Assembly (NCBI RefSeq): GCF_001955655.1
Contig: NZ_MSPW01000004.1
Coordinates: 248,001-312,000 of the forward strand
DNA: 64,000 nucleotides
From: Viridibacillus arenosi
GTDB taxonomy: Bacteria > Bacillota > Bacilli > Bacillales_A > Planococcaceae
Direction of reading: 5' to 3'
Shown: positions 8,827 to 18,293 of the stretch, piece after piece
Position numbering within the stretch: the first letter of the stretch is position 1
Layout of the letters: each line of letters starts with the position of its first letter
The notes under the pieces: generated by a model
What the model saw: the letters and a program-made list of their open reading frames with translations, nothing else
Database searches by the model: none
What the model was told of the DNA's origin: nothing
Program-made: the position numbers and the translations under genes

Positions 8827-10642
8827 AGCAATTCGAGAACCTTTTGGCTATAAAAATATTTTGACGAAAGAAGATATACAAAAGAAGCGCAATAAAAAGG
8901 TGGATCGTGCAACAAATTGGGGTTCAACGCTAGGACATATTTGGCGTATTGTGGATGAACAACGTGCGCTATTAATTATTGTTCTATTCATGGTAGTAGC
9001 GAGCTCGGTATTCTCATTACTAGGTCCTTATTTGATTGGGAAAATTATTGATAACCACATTATGAAGGCTCAGTTTGCAGGTTTGTCTAAGCTAATATTT
9101 GGTTTGATAGCCATTTATATAGGTTTGTCATTATCATTGTTTCTCCAAAACTATTGGATGATTGGTATTGCACAACAAACGATTTATCGCATGCGTACAG
9201 GTCTATTCACTAAGCTGCAGAAGTTACCAATTTCCTTTTTTGATAAGCGCCAACATGGCGAGTTAATGAGTCGTATGACAAATGATATTGAGAATGTTAG
9301 TTCGACCTTGAATAGTACATTTATTCAAGTATTTTCAAGTGTTTTAACATTAGTTGGGACATTAGTTGTTATGTTGTCAATGAGTCCATTATTAACACTT
9401 TTGACGATGATCATTATTCCAGTAATGTTCGTAGCTACAAGATGGATTACACGCCGTACTGGCAAATTATTTAAAGAACAGCAGCGTGCATTAGGGGCAT
9501 TAAATGGGATGATTGAGGAGTCGATTTCAGGACAACGAATTGTTAAGGCTTTTTCTCAAGAGCCGCGTATGATTGAAGAGTTTGCAGAGAAAAGCACTAA
9601 GTTACGACAAATTGGCTTTTGGTCTAACGTATACTCAGGTGGCATTCCAAAGGTCATGAACCTATTAAATAATGCAAGCTTTGCCATTGTTGCGGGAGTC
9701 GGTGGTTTATTAGCGTTGAAGGGTCAAGTTACAATTGGGACGATTGTGATATTTTCAGAATATGCGCGTCAGTTTACACGTCCTCTAAACGATTTGGCGA
9801 ATCAGTTTAATAATGTTTTGTCTGCAATTGCAGGAGCAGAACGCGTTTTTGGGATTATGAACGAAGAGGAAGAGAAGGATTTAGCCTCAGATAAAGTAAT
9901 CCATCAACTACAAGGTGATGTAAAGTTCAACAACGTCTCTTTCAAATATGAACAAACAGATGCAACGCATACGATAAAAAATGTTAGTTTTCACGTAGAG
10001 GCAGGACAAACAGCTGCTTTAGTCGGTGCTACGGGGGCTGGTAAAACAACTATTTTACAGTTACTCGCACGTTACTATGAAGTAAATAATGGTGAAATTA
10101 CTATTGACGATACACCTATTCAAGCAATATCACGTCAAAATTTGCGCAGTCAAATGGCATTTGTTTTACAAGATCCGTTTTTATTTGAAGAAACAGTTAG
10201 AGAAAATATTCGATATGGTCAATTAAATGCAACAGATGAAGAAGTGGAGGAAGCCGCACGTAAGGCTAATGCTCATGATTTCATTATGAAATTGAAGAAT
10301 GGTTACGATACATTTCTGACTGCTGATGGTGCTGAAATAAGCCAAGGTCAAAAGCAGTTATTGTCTATAGCAAGAGCGCTTGTTGCAGACCCTGTAATCC
10401 TATTGTTAGATGAGGCAACGAGTAGCATTGATACTGTAACAGAGTTGAAAATTCAAGAAGCTCTAGAACGTTTAATGAAAGGGCGCACAAGCTTTGTAAT
10501 TGCTCATCGATTGAATACAGTACGCCAAGCTGACATCGTCTTTGTCATGCAACAAGGCGAGCTTGTTGAAGCAGGTACCCAGCAAGAGTTAACTGAAAAA
10601 CAAGGGATTTATTATAAAATGTTAGAAGAATCAAATGCATAA
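8819..10642 (+). CDS. Heterodimeric ABC exporter, catalytic partner subunit
   Basis: About 607 residues with a ~55-residue N-terminal extension before the membrane domain, as is usual for the longer partner. The ATPase has Walker A GATGAGKTT, intact Walker B LLLDEATSSID and H-loop IAHR, but the signature is SQGQKQ instead of LSGGQ. That signature faces the degenerate Walker B of the upstream subunit, so the pair would have one hydrolytic site and one binding-only site. The frame opens at TTG 8783, but AGGGGG at 8804-8809 favours ATG 8819, which overlaps the upstream stop (ATGCTTAA), implying coupled translation. Confidence 0.93.
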   Translation: MLKAIREPFGYKNILTKEDIQKKRNKKVDRATNWGSTLGHIWRIVDEQRALLIIVLFMVVASSVFSLLGPYLIGKIIDNHIMKAQFAGLSKLIFGLIAIYIGLSLSLFLQNYWMIGIAQQTIYRMRTGLFTKLQKLPISFFDKRQHGELMSRMTNDIENVSSTLNSTFIQVFSSVLTLVGTLVVMLSMSPLLTLLTMIIIPVMFVATRWITRRTGKLFKEQQRALGALNGMIEESISGQRIVKAFSQEPRMIEEFAEKSTKLRQIGFWSNVYSGGIPKVMNLLNNASFAIVAGVGGLLALKGQVTIGTIVIFSEYARQFTRPLNDLANQFNNVLSAIAGAERVFGIMNEEEEKDLASDKVIHQLQGDVKFNNVSFKYEQTDATHTIKNVSFHVEAGQTAALVGATGAGKTTILQLLARYYEVNNGEITIDDTPIQAISRQNLRSQMAFVLQDPFLFEETVRENIRYGQLNATDEEVEEAARKANAHDFIMKLKNGYDTFLTADGAEISQGQKQLLSIARALVADPVILLLDEATSSIDTVTELKIQEALERLMKGRTSFVIAHRLNTVRQADIVFVMQQGELVEAGTQQELTEKQGIYYKMLEESNA

Positions 10643-10660
10643 CTGTTTGGTAGATAGAAA

Positions 10661-10700
10661 AGGCATTCATCCATTTCAAATGGACGAATGCCTTTTTTGT
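10661..10700. terminator. Bidirectional terminator
   Basis: 16-bp stem (10661-10676 with 10678-10693, a few outer pairs likely open to form the loop) with T6 to the right and A-rich sequence to the left. It serves the converging ABC operon and the acyltransferase gene. Confidence 0.85.
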
Positions 10701-11768
10701 TTATGTGGTAAATAGCTTGCCCTTAAAAAGAAGTGGGCGTTTTGCACGAATATCTCCGATAAAGAATAATCCGTAAGGGATGAATTTCTTTATAACTAAA
10801 GAGCCTATAATAGATACTCCCAGACATAGAACAGTATATCCAACGAGATCGTAGTCAAAGAAATTATTCATCTGTTTATCTACCGAAATATGCATATACA
10901 TGATAGTGATTGACTGCATTTCGATAAAATTCAACGATTTCAATGGTGTGAAGCGCGTAATAAATTGGAATATACCGAAAATGGTAATGATAAAGATGAA
11001 AGGGATGATAAGGTCCAATAAGGCGTGATTGTAACGAATAAACTTCAAGCTTAAATGATAGTCAAATTGATCTATCCAAGCTAGACGCATTACCAAGAGA
11101 GAACTAACTGTACAAACTGTCCATAAGGGCAAACGTATGTGTAAGAACAAATCCTTTGCATAATAGCCAATGGCGAAGTAGACCAAAGTTATGAGCGTAA
11201 CATCTAAATTCCATAGTATAGGAATTGTTTGTGCAGCTTCAGCTGAAGAGCCGCCAATAATATCTATTACATAGTAACTTTGGATATGCGCGATAATATA
11301 GCAAATTGCAAGTACAAGAAATTGATAGAATCGGTTTAAATATTTTGTTAGTAATAAGAATAATAAGTAAGTAAAGAATAAGACTGTTGTAAACCAAAAT
11401 ACACCGTAAGATCCGCGTGCATAACGTCCACCAATAATGAGCGTACTTAAATCCTCCATATACCATGAAATATCGGTATTTCCATAAGCGAATGCCAATA
11501 TATAACGAATGCATGTAATAACCAATAGGAAAAAGAAATAGGGAACCATCAATTGCATAAATCGTTTTTTAACAGCTTTACGAATAGGCTCGTCCTTTGA
11601 TAACGGTTTGAAAAATAATCCACTCAGTACAAAGAAAGCGGGCATGTGGAACCAATAAATATATTGTAAAAGAGGGTAATCCAAGTCGCCAGGAAAATGA
11701 CCTATTACTACTAATATCATTAAAAATCCCTTTGTCACATCAACCCAAGTTAAGCGTTGTTTTGTCAT
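10701..11768 (-). CDS. Acyltransferase 3 family membrane protein
   Basis: 355 residues, about ten transmembrane helices. The N-terminus WVDVTKGFLMILVVIGHF carries the family histidine, and WFHMPAFFVLSG follows, typical of acyltransferase 3 (OafA/YrhL-like) proteins that O-acylate cell-surface polysaccharides or other envelope molecules. GGAGGT lies 7 nt before the ATG. No glycan genes are next to it, so the substrate is unknown. Confidence 0.88.
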   Translation of the reverse strand: MTKQRLTWVDVTKGFLMILVVIGHFPGDLDYPLLQYIYWFHMPAFFVLSGLFFKPLSKDEPIRKAVKKRFMQLMVPYFFFLLVITCIRYILAFAYGNTDISWYMEDLSTLIIGGRYARGSYGVFWFTTVLFFTYLLFLLLTKYLNRFYQFLVLAICYIIAHIQSYYVIDIIGGSSAEAAQTIPILWNLDVTLITLVYFAIGYYAKDLFLHIRLPLWTVCTVSSLLVMRLAWIDQFDYHLSLKFIRYNHALLDLIIPFIFIITIFGIFQFITRFTPLKSLNFIEMQSITIMYMHISVDKQMNNFFDYDLVGYTVLCLGVSIIGSLVIKKFIPYGLFFIGDIRAKRPLLFKGKLFTT

Positions 11769-11882
11769 TGTAAAACCTCCATCTCGATATTCTATACCCC
11801 TAAAAAGCCAAATGATAGTCGCTTAATTTAATAATTTGTTATCATTTAGATGACAAAACAATTACAACAAGGTGGTTTCAAT

Positions 11883-12746
11883 TTGAATATTTTTATAATG
11901 AAAGCAACATATCCTATTGATGGTGAAACTTATCAAGAAGTTTTACAATTATTGAGAAAAGCTGAACTTGAAGATAAACTAAATTACAAAGTGGTGATGA
12001 ACGAAAGTAGCTGGTGCAACCCAGAGGCATATGGCTTTCTAGTGCTGGCTTATGATGATGACAAGGACGAACTTGTTGGTGTAGCTAGTGCAGTTGATAC
12101 GATGGGGTTCAATACTTTTGAATGGTCCGCAGTTGTAGCTCCTATGTATCGTGGGATGGGAATTGGTAAGCTACTAGTTGGGAGCATTGCAACTGGATTT
12201 AATGAACGTAATACTGTTGGAGAATTAGCTCTTACATTAAACGGTGACGAAGGTCGTAAATTCATCGAAGAGCAAGGCTATGAATATAGTTTTTCAGAAG
12301 CAACACTACAGGCAGCTGCTGAATATACAGACGTTCTTAGAGACTTAACAATTCGCTTATATAATGGAGAACGCGATGCACTTGTTCCTATTTTTGGATC
12401 TGCATTTGATGATACTCCAGAAGATACAGATCATCTAATCTCTACGAATACGACAACAGAGGGACGCGTGTTATGGGTTGCGGAAAAAGCGGGTGTAGTT
12501 GTTGGTACTGTGACTTCAGTTGAAGAGAATGATGTCCAGTGGGTAACTGCTTTAGCAGTACATCCTGATTTCCAACGTCAAGGAATAGGAGCTGCACTTT
12601 TAGCATGGGTCAAAAATGTTGCTTCTAAAAAAGGGCAATCGACAGTATTACTTGATGTTGAGATTGAAAATGAACAAGCGCTATCTGTTTATGAAAGAGC
12701 TGGATTTTCGAAAATACAGCAAGTAGATTATTTTGCGAAAAAATAA
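11883..12746 (+). CDS. Tandem GNAT-domain N-acetyltransferase
   Basis: About 287 residues with two GNAT domains. The first (about 5-145) has an acetyl-CoA loop VAPMYRGMGIGKLL and the second (about 155-287) has VHPDFQRQGIGAALL; both keep the Q/RxxGxG/A pattern. The frame opens at ATG 11850, but AAGGTGG (11869-11875) is 7 nt before TTG 11883, which is preferred. The acceptor is unknown. It is followed after 36 nt by the SGNH hydrolase on the same strand with no terminator between, so they may be cotranscribed. Confidence 0.85.
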   Translation: MNIFIMKATYPIDGETYQEVLQLLRKAELEDKLNYKVVMNESSWCNPEAYGFLVLAYDDDKDELVGVASAVDTMGFNTFEWSAVVAPMYRGMGIGKLLVGSIATGFNERNTVGELALTLNGDEGRKFIEEQGYEYSFSEATLQAAAEYTDVLRDLTIRLYNGERDALVPIFGSAFDDTPEDTDHLISTNTTTEGRVLWVAEKAGVVVGTVTSVEENDVQWVTALAVHPDFQRQGIGAALLAWVKNVASKKGQSTVLLDVEIENEQALSVYERAGFSKIQQVDYFAKK

Positions 12747-12782
12747 TCACTAGAAAAGAAAAGAGCAGAAGGGGATTATTAG

Positions 12783-13391
12783 ATGAAAATCATATGTTTT
12801 GGAGATAGTATTACAGCACGAAAAGAAAACTATCCAAAACCAGTGTTAACATCCATGCTAAAGTTGAAAATGAAACAGCATCAATTTATTAATGCTGGAG
12901 TATCTGGTAATACAACGGAGCAAGCTAGAGTTCGTTTTCAGAAAGATGTACTTTCAAAAAATCCTGATGTTGTAACAGTATTATTTGGTGGAAACGATTC
13001 TGCAAAGCATAAATTAATACCGATAGGCACGTTTAAATCTAATATTCGCTACTTTGTTCAGCAAATTGGAGCTGATCGAACTATTCTTATTACATCTCCG
13101 CCAGTCGATGAAGCATTACAACCAAATCGTAAAAATCAAAGGCTAAAGAAATACGGCCAAGCAGTCAAAGATGTCGCGGAAGAAACAGGATGTCATGTCA
13201 TTGATTTTTTTGACATTCTCTACAGTAGGGCAAACTACAAGGAGCTTTTGGTCGGTATAAAAAACGATGGGTTACACTTCGGAGAAGCTGGTTACGAAAT
13301 GTTATCAGACGCGATAATAGTAGAATTAAATAAAATGGAAGATGTGAGTAAAGTGGGTTTTTTCAAAAGAATTTGGAGCATCTTTAAATAA
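12783..13391 (+). CDS. SGNH/GDSL-family hydrolase
   Basis: 202 residues. Block I FGDSITA (catalytic Ser), block II Gly in GVSGNT, block III GGND and block V DGLHFGEAGY (catalytic Asp/His) are all present. No signal peptide is seen, so it is probably a cytoplasmic esterase or lipase; the substrate is unknown. GAAGGGG precedes the ATG. A terminator follows. Confidence 0.9.
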   Translation: MKIICFGDSITARKENYPKPVLTSMLKLKMKQHQFINAGVSGNTTEQARVRFQKDVLSKNPDVVTVLFGGNDSAKHKLIPIGTFKSNIRYFVQQIGADRTILITSPPVDEALQPNRKNQRLKKYGQAVKDVAEETGCHVIDFFDILYSRANYKELLVGIKNDGLHFGEAGYEMLSDAIIVELNKMEDVSKVGFFKRIWSIFK

Positions 13392-13398
13392 TCCGAAG

Positions 13399-13437
13399 AA
13401 TACCAAGCAAATAATAAATTGCTTGGTATTTTTAATT
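13399..13437 (+). terminator. Rho-independent terminator
   Basis: 12-bp stem (13399-13410 with 13419-13430) followed by a T-rich tail; ends the GNAT/SGNH unit. Confidence 0.85.
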
Positions 13438-13440
13438 TAC

Positions 13441-13526
13441 TAAATCATTTTAAGAGGTGTTTAAAATCATAAGTCATTTAAGGATAGTTGTAGTGCGATA
13501 ATAATCTGGATATCATAAATCATTTA
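13441..13526. repeat. Short AT-rich direct repeats upstream of a small gene
   Basis: ATCATAARTCATTTA occurs at 13466-13480 and 13512-13526 (46 bp apart), with a partial third copy at 13441-13452. The 225 bp before the 45-residue gene otherwise hold nothing recognised. They may be regulator sites or chance in AT-rich DNA. Confidence 0.4.
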
Positions 13527-13661
13527 TTTTATAAAATTCAAAATAAAAATTTGAAATCAATAATAATTTTTACTAAAAATATACATATTTAGTCGATAAT
13601 ATTCATAAACTAATGGTAATGTTAAAGGAATACAAAAACCATCGCAAAGGGGAGATCTACA

Positions 13662-13799
13662 ATGAGATTACCTGCACTAGGAAAAGTCGATGAAAAAAAC
13701 GAAAAGCAATTAGTAAAAGAGAAAAAGGGCATCCGCCGAAAGATAATGAATATATTCTCTAAAAAACAAAATTATTATCCTCTCTCTGCGAGGAAATAA
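13662..13799 (+). CDS. Small basic protein, 45 residues, unknown
   Basis: ATG 13662 is preceded by AAAGGGGAGA at 8-nt spacing and the frame runs 45 codons to TAA at 13797, directly before a bidirectional terminator. The product starts MRLPALGKVDEKNEKQ, is rich in Lys, Glu and Arg, and has no membrane segment. A good ribosome site, own terminator and separate placement support a real gene. I do not recognise a family. Confidence 0.6.
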   Translation: MRLPALGKVDEKNEKQLVKEKKGIRRKIMNIFSKKQNYYPLSARK

Positions 13800-13856
13800 A
13801 AAGAGGCTTCCAATTGTCGGCTTGCAAACGACTTTTGGAATGCCTCTTTATTTTTA
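13799..13856. terminator. Bidirectional terminator
   Basis: Long imperfect stem (13801-13819 with 13829-13848) flanked by A and T runs, between the small gene and the converging helD. Confidence 0.82.
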
Positions 13857-16085
13857 TTCTGCTAATAAAAACGCATTGCGTGAAGAGCCTACTAAATGTA
13901 GCTCATGCATGGCACGGGTGACAGCTACATATAAAAGCTTTCGATCAAGTGCTGTATCACGGAAAGGCTTTTCGATGGCTGTTACAATAACTGCATCGAA
14001 TTCAAGCCCCTTTGCTAAATGACTTGGTATGACGAGAAGTGCACCCTGATCAATCTCGGATGATTCAGATAAAGTCTGTGCCATTACACCAGCATTTTGT
14101 AATACTTTCGTATAGTCCATTGCTTCATCAGAGGTTTTACAAATGAGTGCGATGGAGCGGTGCCCTTTTGCTCTAATTTGTTGATGAATATCTTCAATCG
14201 CTGTGGGGTCAATTATTCCCATCTCATGGAAGGTTGGTTCATCTCCATGACGGACAACTGGCTCTACAAGTGGTAAATCTTCGCCCATTTTCGATAAGAT
14301 TTCATTTGCAACAGCCATAATTTCTATTGTAGTACGATAGCTTTTTTGTAAAGTTTTATAAGTAGCGCGAGGGAATAACTCGCGTACGGGCGTCCAGTCC
14401 GTTAAGGAGCGGTAACTATGTATACCTTGGGCCAAGTCGCCTACCATAGTGAACATATCAGTTTCTAGACCTTCTTTTAAAGCAGCTAACTGGAATAAGC
14501 TATAATCTTGCACCTCATCGATGAAAACAACGCGCATTTTCCATTCTTCGTTGACCCCTTTGATTTTGGCATGCAAATAGAAGATTGCAGCCAAATCTTC
14601 TAAGGCCCAAGTTTCTTTTATATGAGCGTTGAAAAATTGCGCATGCTCTTCTTCAGACCATTTGGGAGATAACTCTCTTTGTAAATCATAATTCGTCAAA
14701 AACTCACGATATAAGGATTTGATTTTATGCTTCTTAAAACGCTTCATATAACTTGAACAGGTAGATTTAGCCATCTTTTCAACAGCTGGAATTCGAACAT
14801 CACGTTCATCAATCCATTTTGTAACTGTTTGTTTACGCTTAGCTGCATCTTGAATACCGAACAATGCCTTATCCAACATTTCATCATATCTTTTATTTAA
14901 AGAAAGTAGTATTTGCTTTTTCTTTTGTCGTACATAATTTTGTAGCACAGCTTTAATTCGTTCAATTCGCTTTTCAATGGGCATATAGGCAAAATCTTTT
15001 AAGAAGAGTTTTCTTAAATGAGAGCCTGTTAAAATGCGATATTTTTCGATATAAACGTCTTCGAATTGATCAGCTATTTGGGATTCAATCCTTTTTAAAT
15101 AGCGATCCATAACATCTCGGTATTCTAATGAACCTTTCATTTTGGTCAGCCAAAGCACTGTTTCATCGGTAGTGTCTTCGCTCACGAGTTTTTCAAGCTG
15201 TTCATTTGGATTTTGGATTTTCAGCTTAATATCAGTTGCGTGTTGCACATAATCTGAGTAAGTTGTTTGGCAAATTTGATCAACACCAAGCTCAGGTAAT
15301 ACGTCGCCAATATAGTCTATGAATAGCTGATTAGGTGCTAAAATCATCAGTTCTTTTGCGTTGAAATGCTCGCCCATTGTATAAAGGAAATAAGAGATTC
15401 TATGGAGTGCAATAGTTGTCTTTCCTGAACCAGCTGCACCTTGTACGAGTATCGGTTGTTTTAAGTGAGCACGTATAACATCGTTTTGTTCAGCTTGAAT
15501 CGTTGAGACGATTTCAGTAAGTCGTACATCAGCTTTACCTGCCAGTGCATCTTGTAATAGCTCATCATTTGTTGTCAGGTCAATATCTTGGACGTCTAAT
15601 AGTTTGCCTTCTTCAATTTTATATTGCCGTTTTGAAAAGAGGTGCCCATTGTATTCTTCGTCATGTACTTTATAAGTAAGATCTCCAAGTCGTCCGTCGT
15701 AGTATACGTTAGCGACAGGAGAGCGCCAGTCAACTATGATGGGTTCTTGTGTTTCACGGTCAAATAGAGAGGTCTTACCAATATATAGTTTTTCCGCTGG
15801 TTCGCCTTCTTTTTGAAAATGTATACGTGCAAAATAAGGTTTTTGTTGAACTGCTTCAAGGCCTTCTTTTTGATCACGTGCCATTTCAAAAAAACGAGCA
15901 TTCGTTAAAATATTGAGGTAGCTTAAACTTGAATCTAGGTATTCTAAATCAGCCATCGATTTTCGAATACTGTCCTGTGCTGATTGAACGTCACGTTTGG
16001 ATTCTTCTAAGAGTTTTCGCATATAATGTTTTGTGTAAGCCAGGCGCTGAGCTTCTTGTTCAAAATCGGGATGCTTCTGTGTCAT
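13854..16085 (-). CDS. helD: RNA polymerase recycling helicase HelD
   Basis: 743 residues. An N-terminal charged helical region (about 1-75) is followed by the HelD-specific block (FARIHFQKEG ... IVDWRSPVANVYYDG) and a UvrD/Rep-like superfamily 1 motor. Walker A is GAAGSGKTT at 216-224, the DEVQDYS motif is present, and the C-terminal motif VTRAMHEL is intact. HelD releases stalled RNA polymerase from DNA and nucleic acid in Firmicutes. The length is close to B. subtilis HelD (774). GGAGGA is 7 nt before the ATG. Confidence 0.94.
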   Translation of the reverse strand: MTQKHPDFEQEAQRLAYTKHYMRKLLEESKRDVQSAQDSIRKSMADLEYLDSSLSYLNILTNARFFEMARDQKEGLEAVQQKPYFARIHFQKEGEPAEKLYIGKTSLFDRETQEPIIVDWRSPVANVYYDGRLGDLTYKVHDEEYNGHLFSKRQYKIEEGKLLDVQDIDLTTNDELLQDALAGKADVRLTEIVSTIQAEQNDVIRAHLKQPILVQGAAGSGKTTIALHRISYFLYTMGEHFNAKELMILAPNQLFIDYIGDVLPELGVDQICQTTYSDYVQHATDIKLKIQNPNEQLEKLVSEDTTDETVLWLTKMKGSLEYRDVMDRYLKRIESQIADQFEDVYIEKYRILTGSHLRKLFLKDFAYMPIEKRIERIKAVLQNYVRQKKKQILLSLNKRYDEMLDKALFGIQDAAKRKQTVTKWIDERDVRIPAVEKMAKSTCSSYMKRFKKHKIKSLYREFLTNYDLQRELSPKWSEEEHAQFFNAHIKETWALEDLAAIFYLHAKIKGVNEEWKMRVVFIDEVQDYSLFQLAALKEGLETDMFTMVGDLAQGIHSYRSLTDWTPVRELFPRATYKTLQKSYRTTIEIMAVANEILSKMGEDLPLVEPVVRHGDEPTFHEMGIIDPTAIEDIHQQIRAKGHRSIALICKTSDEAMDYTKVLQNAGVMAQTLSESSEIDQGALLVIPSHLAKGLEFDAVIVTAIEKPFRDTALDRKLLYVAVTRAMHELHLVGSSRNAFLLAE

Positions 16086-16259
16086 TTACAGTCCTCCAAT
16101 TTGGCAATTTTGCGTCCTGTTGAAGATGTTGGGGTTTTGATAGCAATGATAAATATTACTACATGAATTCAGAGAGTACAAGTAAAAGTTTTCAATTGTC
16201 TGGAAAATCTAGAAAGTGTAGCATATAGTTAACGAATAAACCTTTGGAGGAAATAATAA

Positions 16260-16979
16260 ATGAAAATATTTGCACATCGTGGGGCTTCAGGTGATTTCCC
16301 TGAAAATACACTTTGTTCTTTTCGTGAAGCCGCAAGATTACCTATTTACGGTATTGAATTAGATGTCCAACGTACAAAAGATGGTGTTCTCGTTATCAAC
16401 CATGATGAACGTATCAATCGTACTTCAAACGGAGAAGGCTATATCCGTGATATGACGTTTGAAGAATTACGTTCATATGATTTTGGGTCATGGAAAGGTG
16501 AACAATTTGCAGGCGAGAAAATCCCAACTCTGCAAGAGGTATTAGAGCTTTTCAAAGCGACTCATCATATGATTAATATTGAATTGAAAACGGATGTCTT
16601 TTCATATCAGGGGATAGAAGATGAAGTAATAGCTTTGCTAGTAGAAAATGACATGTTAGACAGAGTTGTTTTTTCATCATTTGATCATGAAATGGTGGAG
16701 CGAGTATTAAAAAAAGCACCGCAAAATGAAGTAGGGGCATTATTCATGAAGATATTAGTAAATCTACATGAGTACGGTGTAATGATAGGTACGGATGCAC
16801 TGCATGTTTCATTAGTAGCGGCTAAACGAGAAGCCGTTAAAACGGCGATTGAACGAGGAAATATAGTGCGCGTCTATACTGTGAATACAATAGAAGATTA
16901 TGATTTGATGAAAAAGCTTGGAGTCGAAGCTGTGTTTACAGATTATCCGGAGAAACTCTATATGCATGGGAATAAATAA
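16260..16979 (+). CDS. Glycerophosphodiester phosphodiesterase
   Basis: 239 residues. The GDPD signature AHRGASGDFPENTL holds the catalytic His and Arg, followed by ELDVQRTKDGVLVINHDE with metal-binding Glu/Asp and the second catalytic His. It hydrolyses glycerophosphodiesters to glycerol-3-phosphate and an alcohol. There is no signal peptide, so it should be cytoplasmic, unlike secreted GlpQ. TTGGAGGAA precedes the ATG. Degenerate 21-bp repeats begin 12 bp after the stop. Confidence 0.92.
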   Translation: MKIFAHRGASGDFPENTLCSFREAARLPIYGIELDVQRTKDGVLVINHDERINRTSNGEGYIRDMTFEELRSYDFGSWKGEQFAGEKIPTLQEVLELFKATHHMINIELKTDVFSYQGIEDEVIALLVENDMLDRVVFSSFDHEMVERVLKKAPQNEVGALFMKILVNLHEYGVMIGTDALHVSLVAAKREAVKTAIERGNIVRVYTVNTIEDYDLMKKLGVEAVFTDYPEKLYMHGNK

Positions 16980-16990
16980 AGGATTGGTGC

Positions 16991-17186
16991 TCGCTATTGG
17001 GAAGGAATCAGTGCTAGTCGAGAAGAGATAATCGCTACTGGGAAGGGAATTATCGATACTCAGAGCGAGATTAGCGCTACTCGAGAAGAAAGTATCACTA
17101 CTCAGGGGAGAAGTATCACTACTGGAGAATAGATTATCACTACTCAAGGAGACCATAGCTACTCAAAAAAACTAATCTTACTCAAC
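16991..17186. repeat. Degenerate 21-bp tandem repeat (about 10 units)
   Basis: Units centre on CTACTC/CTACTG, with anchors at 16994, 17014, 17035, 17056, 17077, 17098, 17119, 17140, 17159 and 17178. Six consecutive steps are exactly 21 bp; the ends drift to 19-20. It fills the gap between the phosphodiesterase and the terminator of the converging DUF2804 gene. In one plus-strand frame each unit gives a leucine-rich heptad (SLLxxxL), but no start codon with a ribosome site was found. Confidence 0.85.
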
Positions 17187-17213
17187 GAACGCATTTTTAA
17201 CAACTGCCAAGAT

Positions 17214-17256
17214 AAAAGGACAGCCTCTCAATCAAATCAGAGGCTGTCCTTTTTAC
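17214..17256. terminator. Bidirectional terminator
   Basis: Strong stem (AAAGGACAGCCTCT with its complement, about 14 bp) with A and T runs on both sides, at the end of the DUF2804 gene. Confidence 0.88.
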
Positions 17257-18275
17257 CATTTAGCTAAATGTTCTTCGGCGGTGCCGAGTAGTTGTTGGAT
17301 AGGTAGGTAACAACCGCTGTCTAATCGGACGCGGCCGTTGAAATAGCCTACCATTTGATGTACTTCGGATTTGATAACTTTGGCGTTTGTAGTAGCGATA
17401 CGTTCAAAGAAAGGTGTGAATGTAAGTTGAACATCATCCGTGAATTTAGATTTAATATGCCAAGGTTGCATAAAATCTTTTGTATTGTATTCGAAAATAA
17501 CATCTTCATGGATTTTAGTCATCTTGCCATCTAGAAATATTGCATTTTCCGTCATGCCGGTACCATCTGTCCATTGTCCACCTAAGTTTAGACCGATTCG
17601 GTGTCCTCTACATCTTTGGGAAGCCATAGCCCAGTTCCAAGTTGCTTCACGTGGCCAAACGCCACGACCATAGTCAAGCACTGCGTAGCACTCTTCTTCT
17701 TGAAAATTATAACGTTTTTCTCCTATTTTAACGTAACCGTTAGTTGGTAATGAATGATGTTTTCCAGTAAATTGGAAGGTTTGACGATTCCAAGGGATGA
17801 CGACATTGAGAGAGTCGTCGTTTACAGGGTGTTTGATTGTTAAGTCAGCATGCAGTAAATCGCCATCAAAATCAGGGATAGTGACAGTCATTTGTGTTTC
17901 ATTTTGCGCATATAGCAGTTGGATTTTCATATCATCGTGATTGAAACTTATAGTTTCTAATACGCTTGTAGGCATTTTAACTTTATTGCCCAAGGGAATA
18001 GTGATTGTTTTTTCAAAGTAACGTTGAGTTTCGTAATCTAAGAAGTAGACGAAACAAACAGCAGCATAATCTAAATGGCTAATTGTAGCAGAGAACATAA
18101 TTTCATCTCCGAAAACACACCAATAATTCCATTTCTTTTTACGCATGAAATGGCCTTTCAAATTACTATTGATAATTGGTTTTCGAGCGAATCCTATGGC
18201 AGCGGGATTTAGATTACCCTTCTTGTCACATAATAATGTCGACTCAACAATTTCTTTTTCTGCGTGCTGTGTCAA
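17253..18275 (-). CDS. DUF2804 family protein
   Basis: About 340 residues, soluble, rich in beta-strand-like segments, with YAVLDYGRGVWPREATWNWA and GQWTDGTGMTEN typical of DUF2804. The family has no established biochemical role. The frame opens at TTG 18293, but AAAGGGTG is 7 nt before a second TTG at 18275, chosen here. No partner gene is next to it. Confidence 0.85.
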   Translation of the reverse strand: MTQHAEKEIVESTLLCDKKGNLNPAAIGFARKPIINSNLKGHFMRKKKWNYWCVFGDEIMFSATISHLDYAAVCFVYFLDYETQRYFEKTITIPLGNKVKMPTSVLETISFNHDDMKIQLLYAQNETQMTVTIPDFDGDLLHADLTIKHPVNDDSLNVVIPWNRQTFQFTGKHHSLPTNGYVKIGEKRYNFQEEECYAVLDYGRGVWPREATWNWAMASQRCRGHRIGLNLGGQWTDGTGMTENAIFLDGKMTKIHEDVIFEYNTKDFMQPWHIKSKFTDDVQLTFTPFFERIATTNAKVIKSEVHQMVGYFNGRVRLDSGCYLPIQQLLGTAEEHLAKW

Positions 18276-18293
18276 TTTCGAACACCCTTTCAA

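Noticed and set aside
16812-17156. Serine-rich minus-strand ORF of 114 codons across the 21-bp repeat
   Set aside because: Its Ser/Leu/Asp pattern is the other strand of the tandem repeat, it overlaps the phosphodiesterase gene and has no ribosome site.
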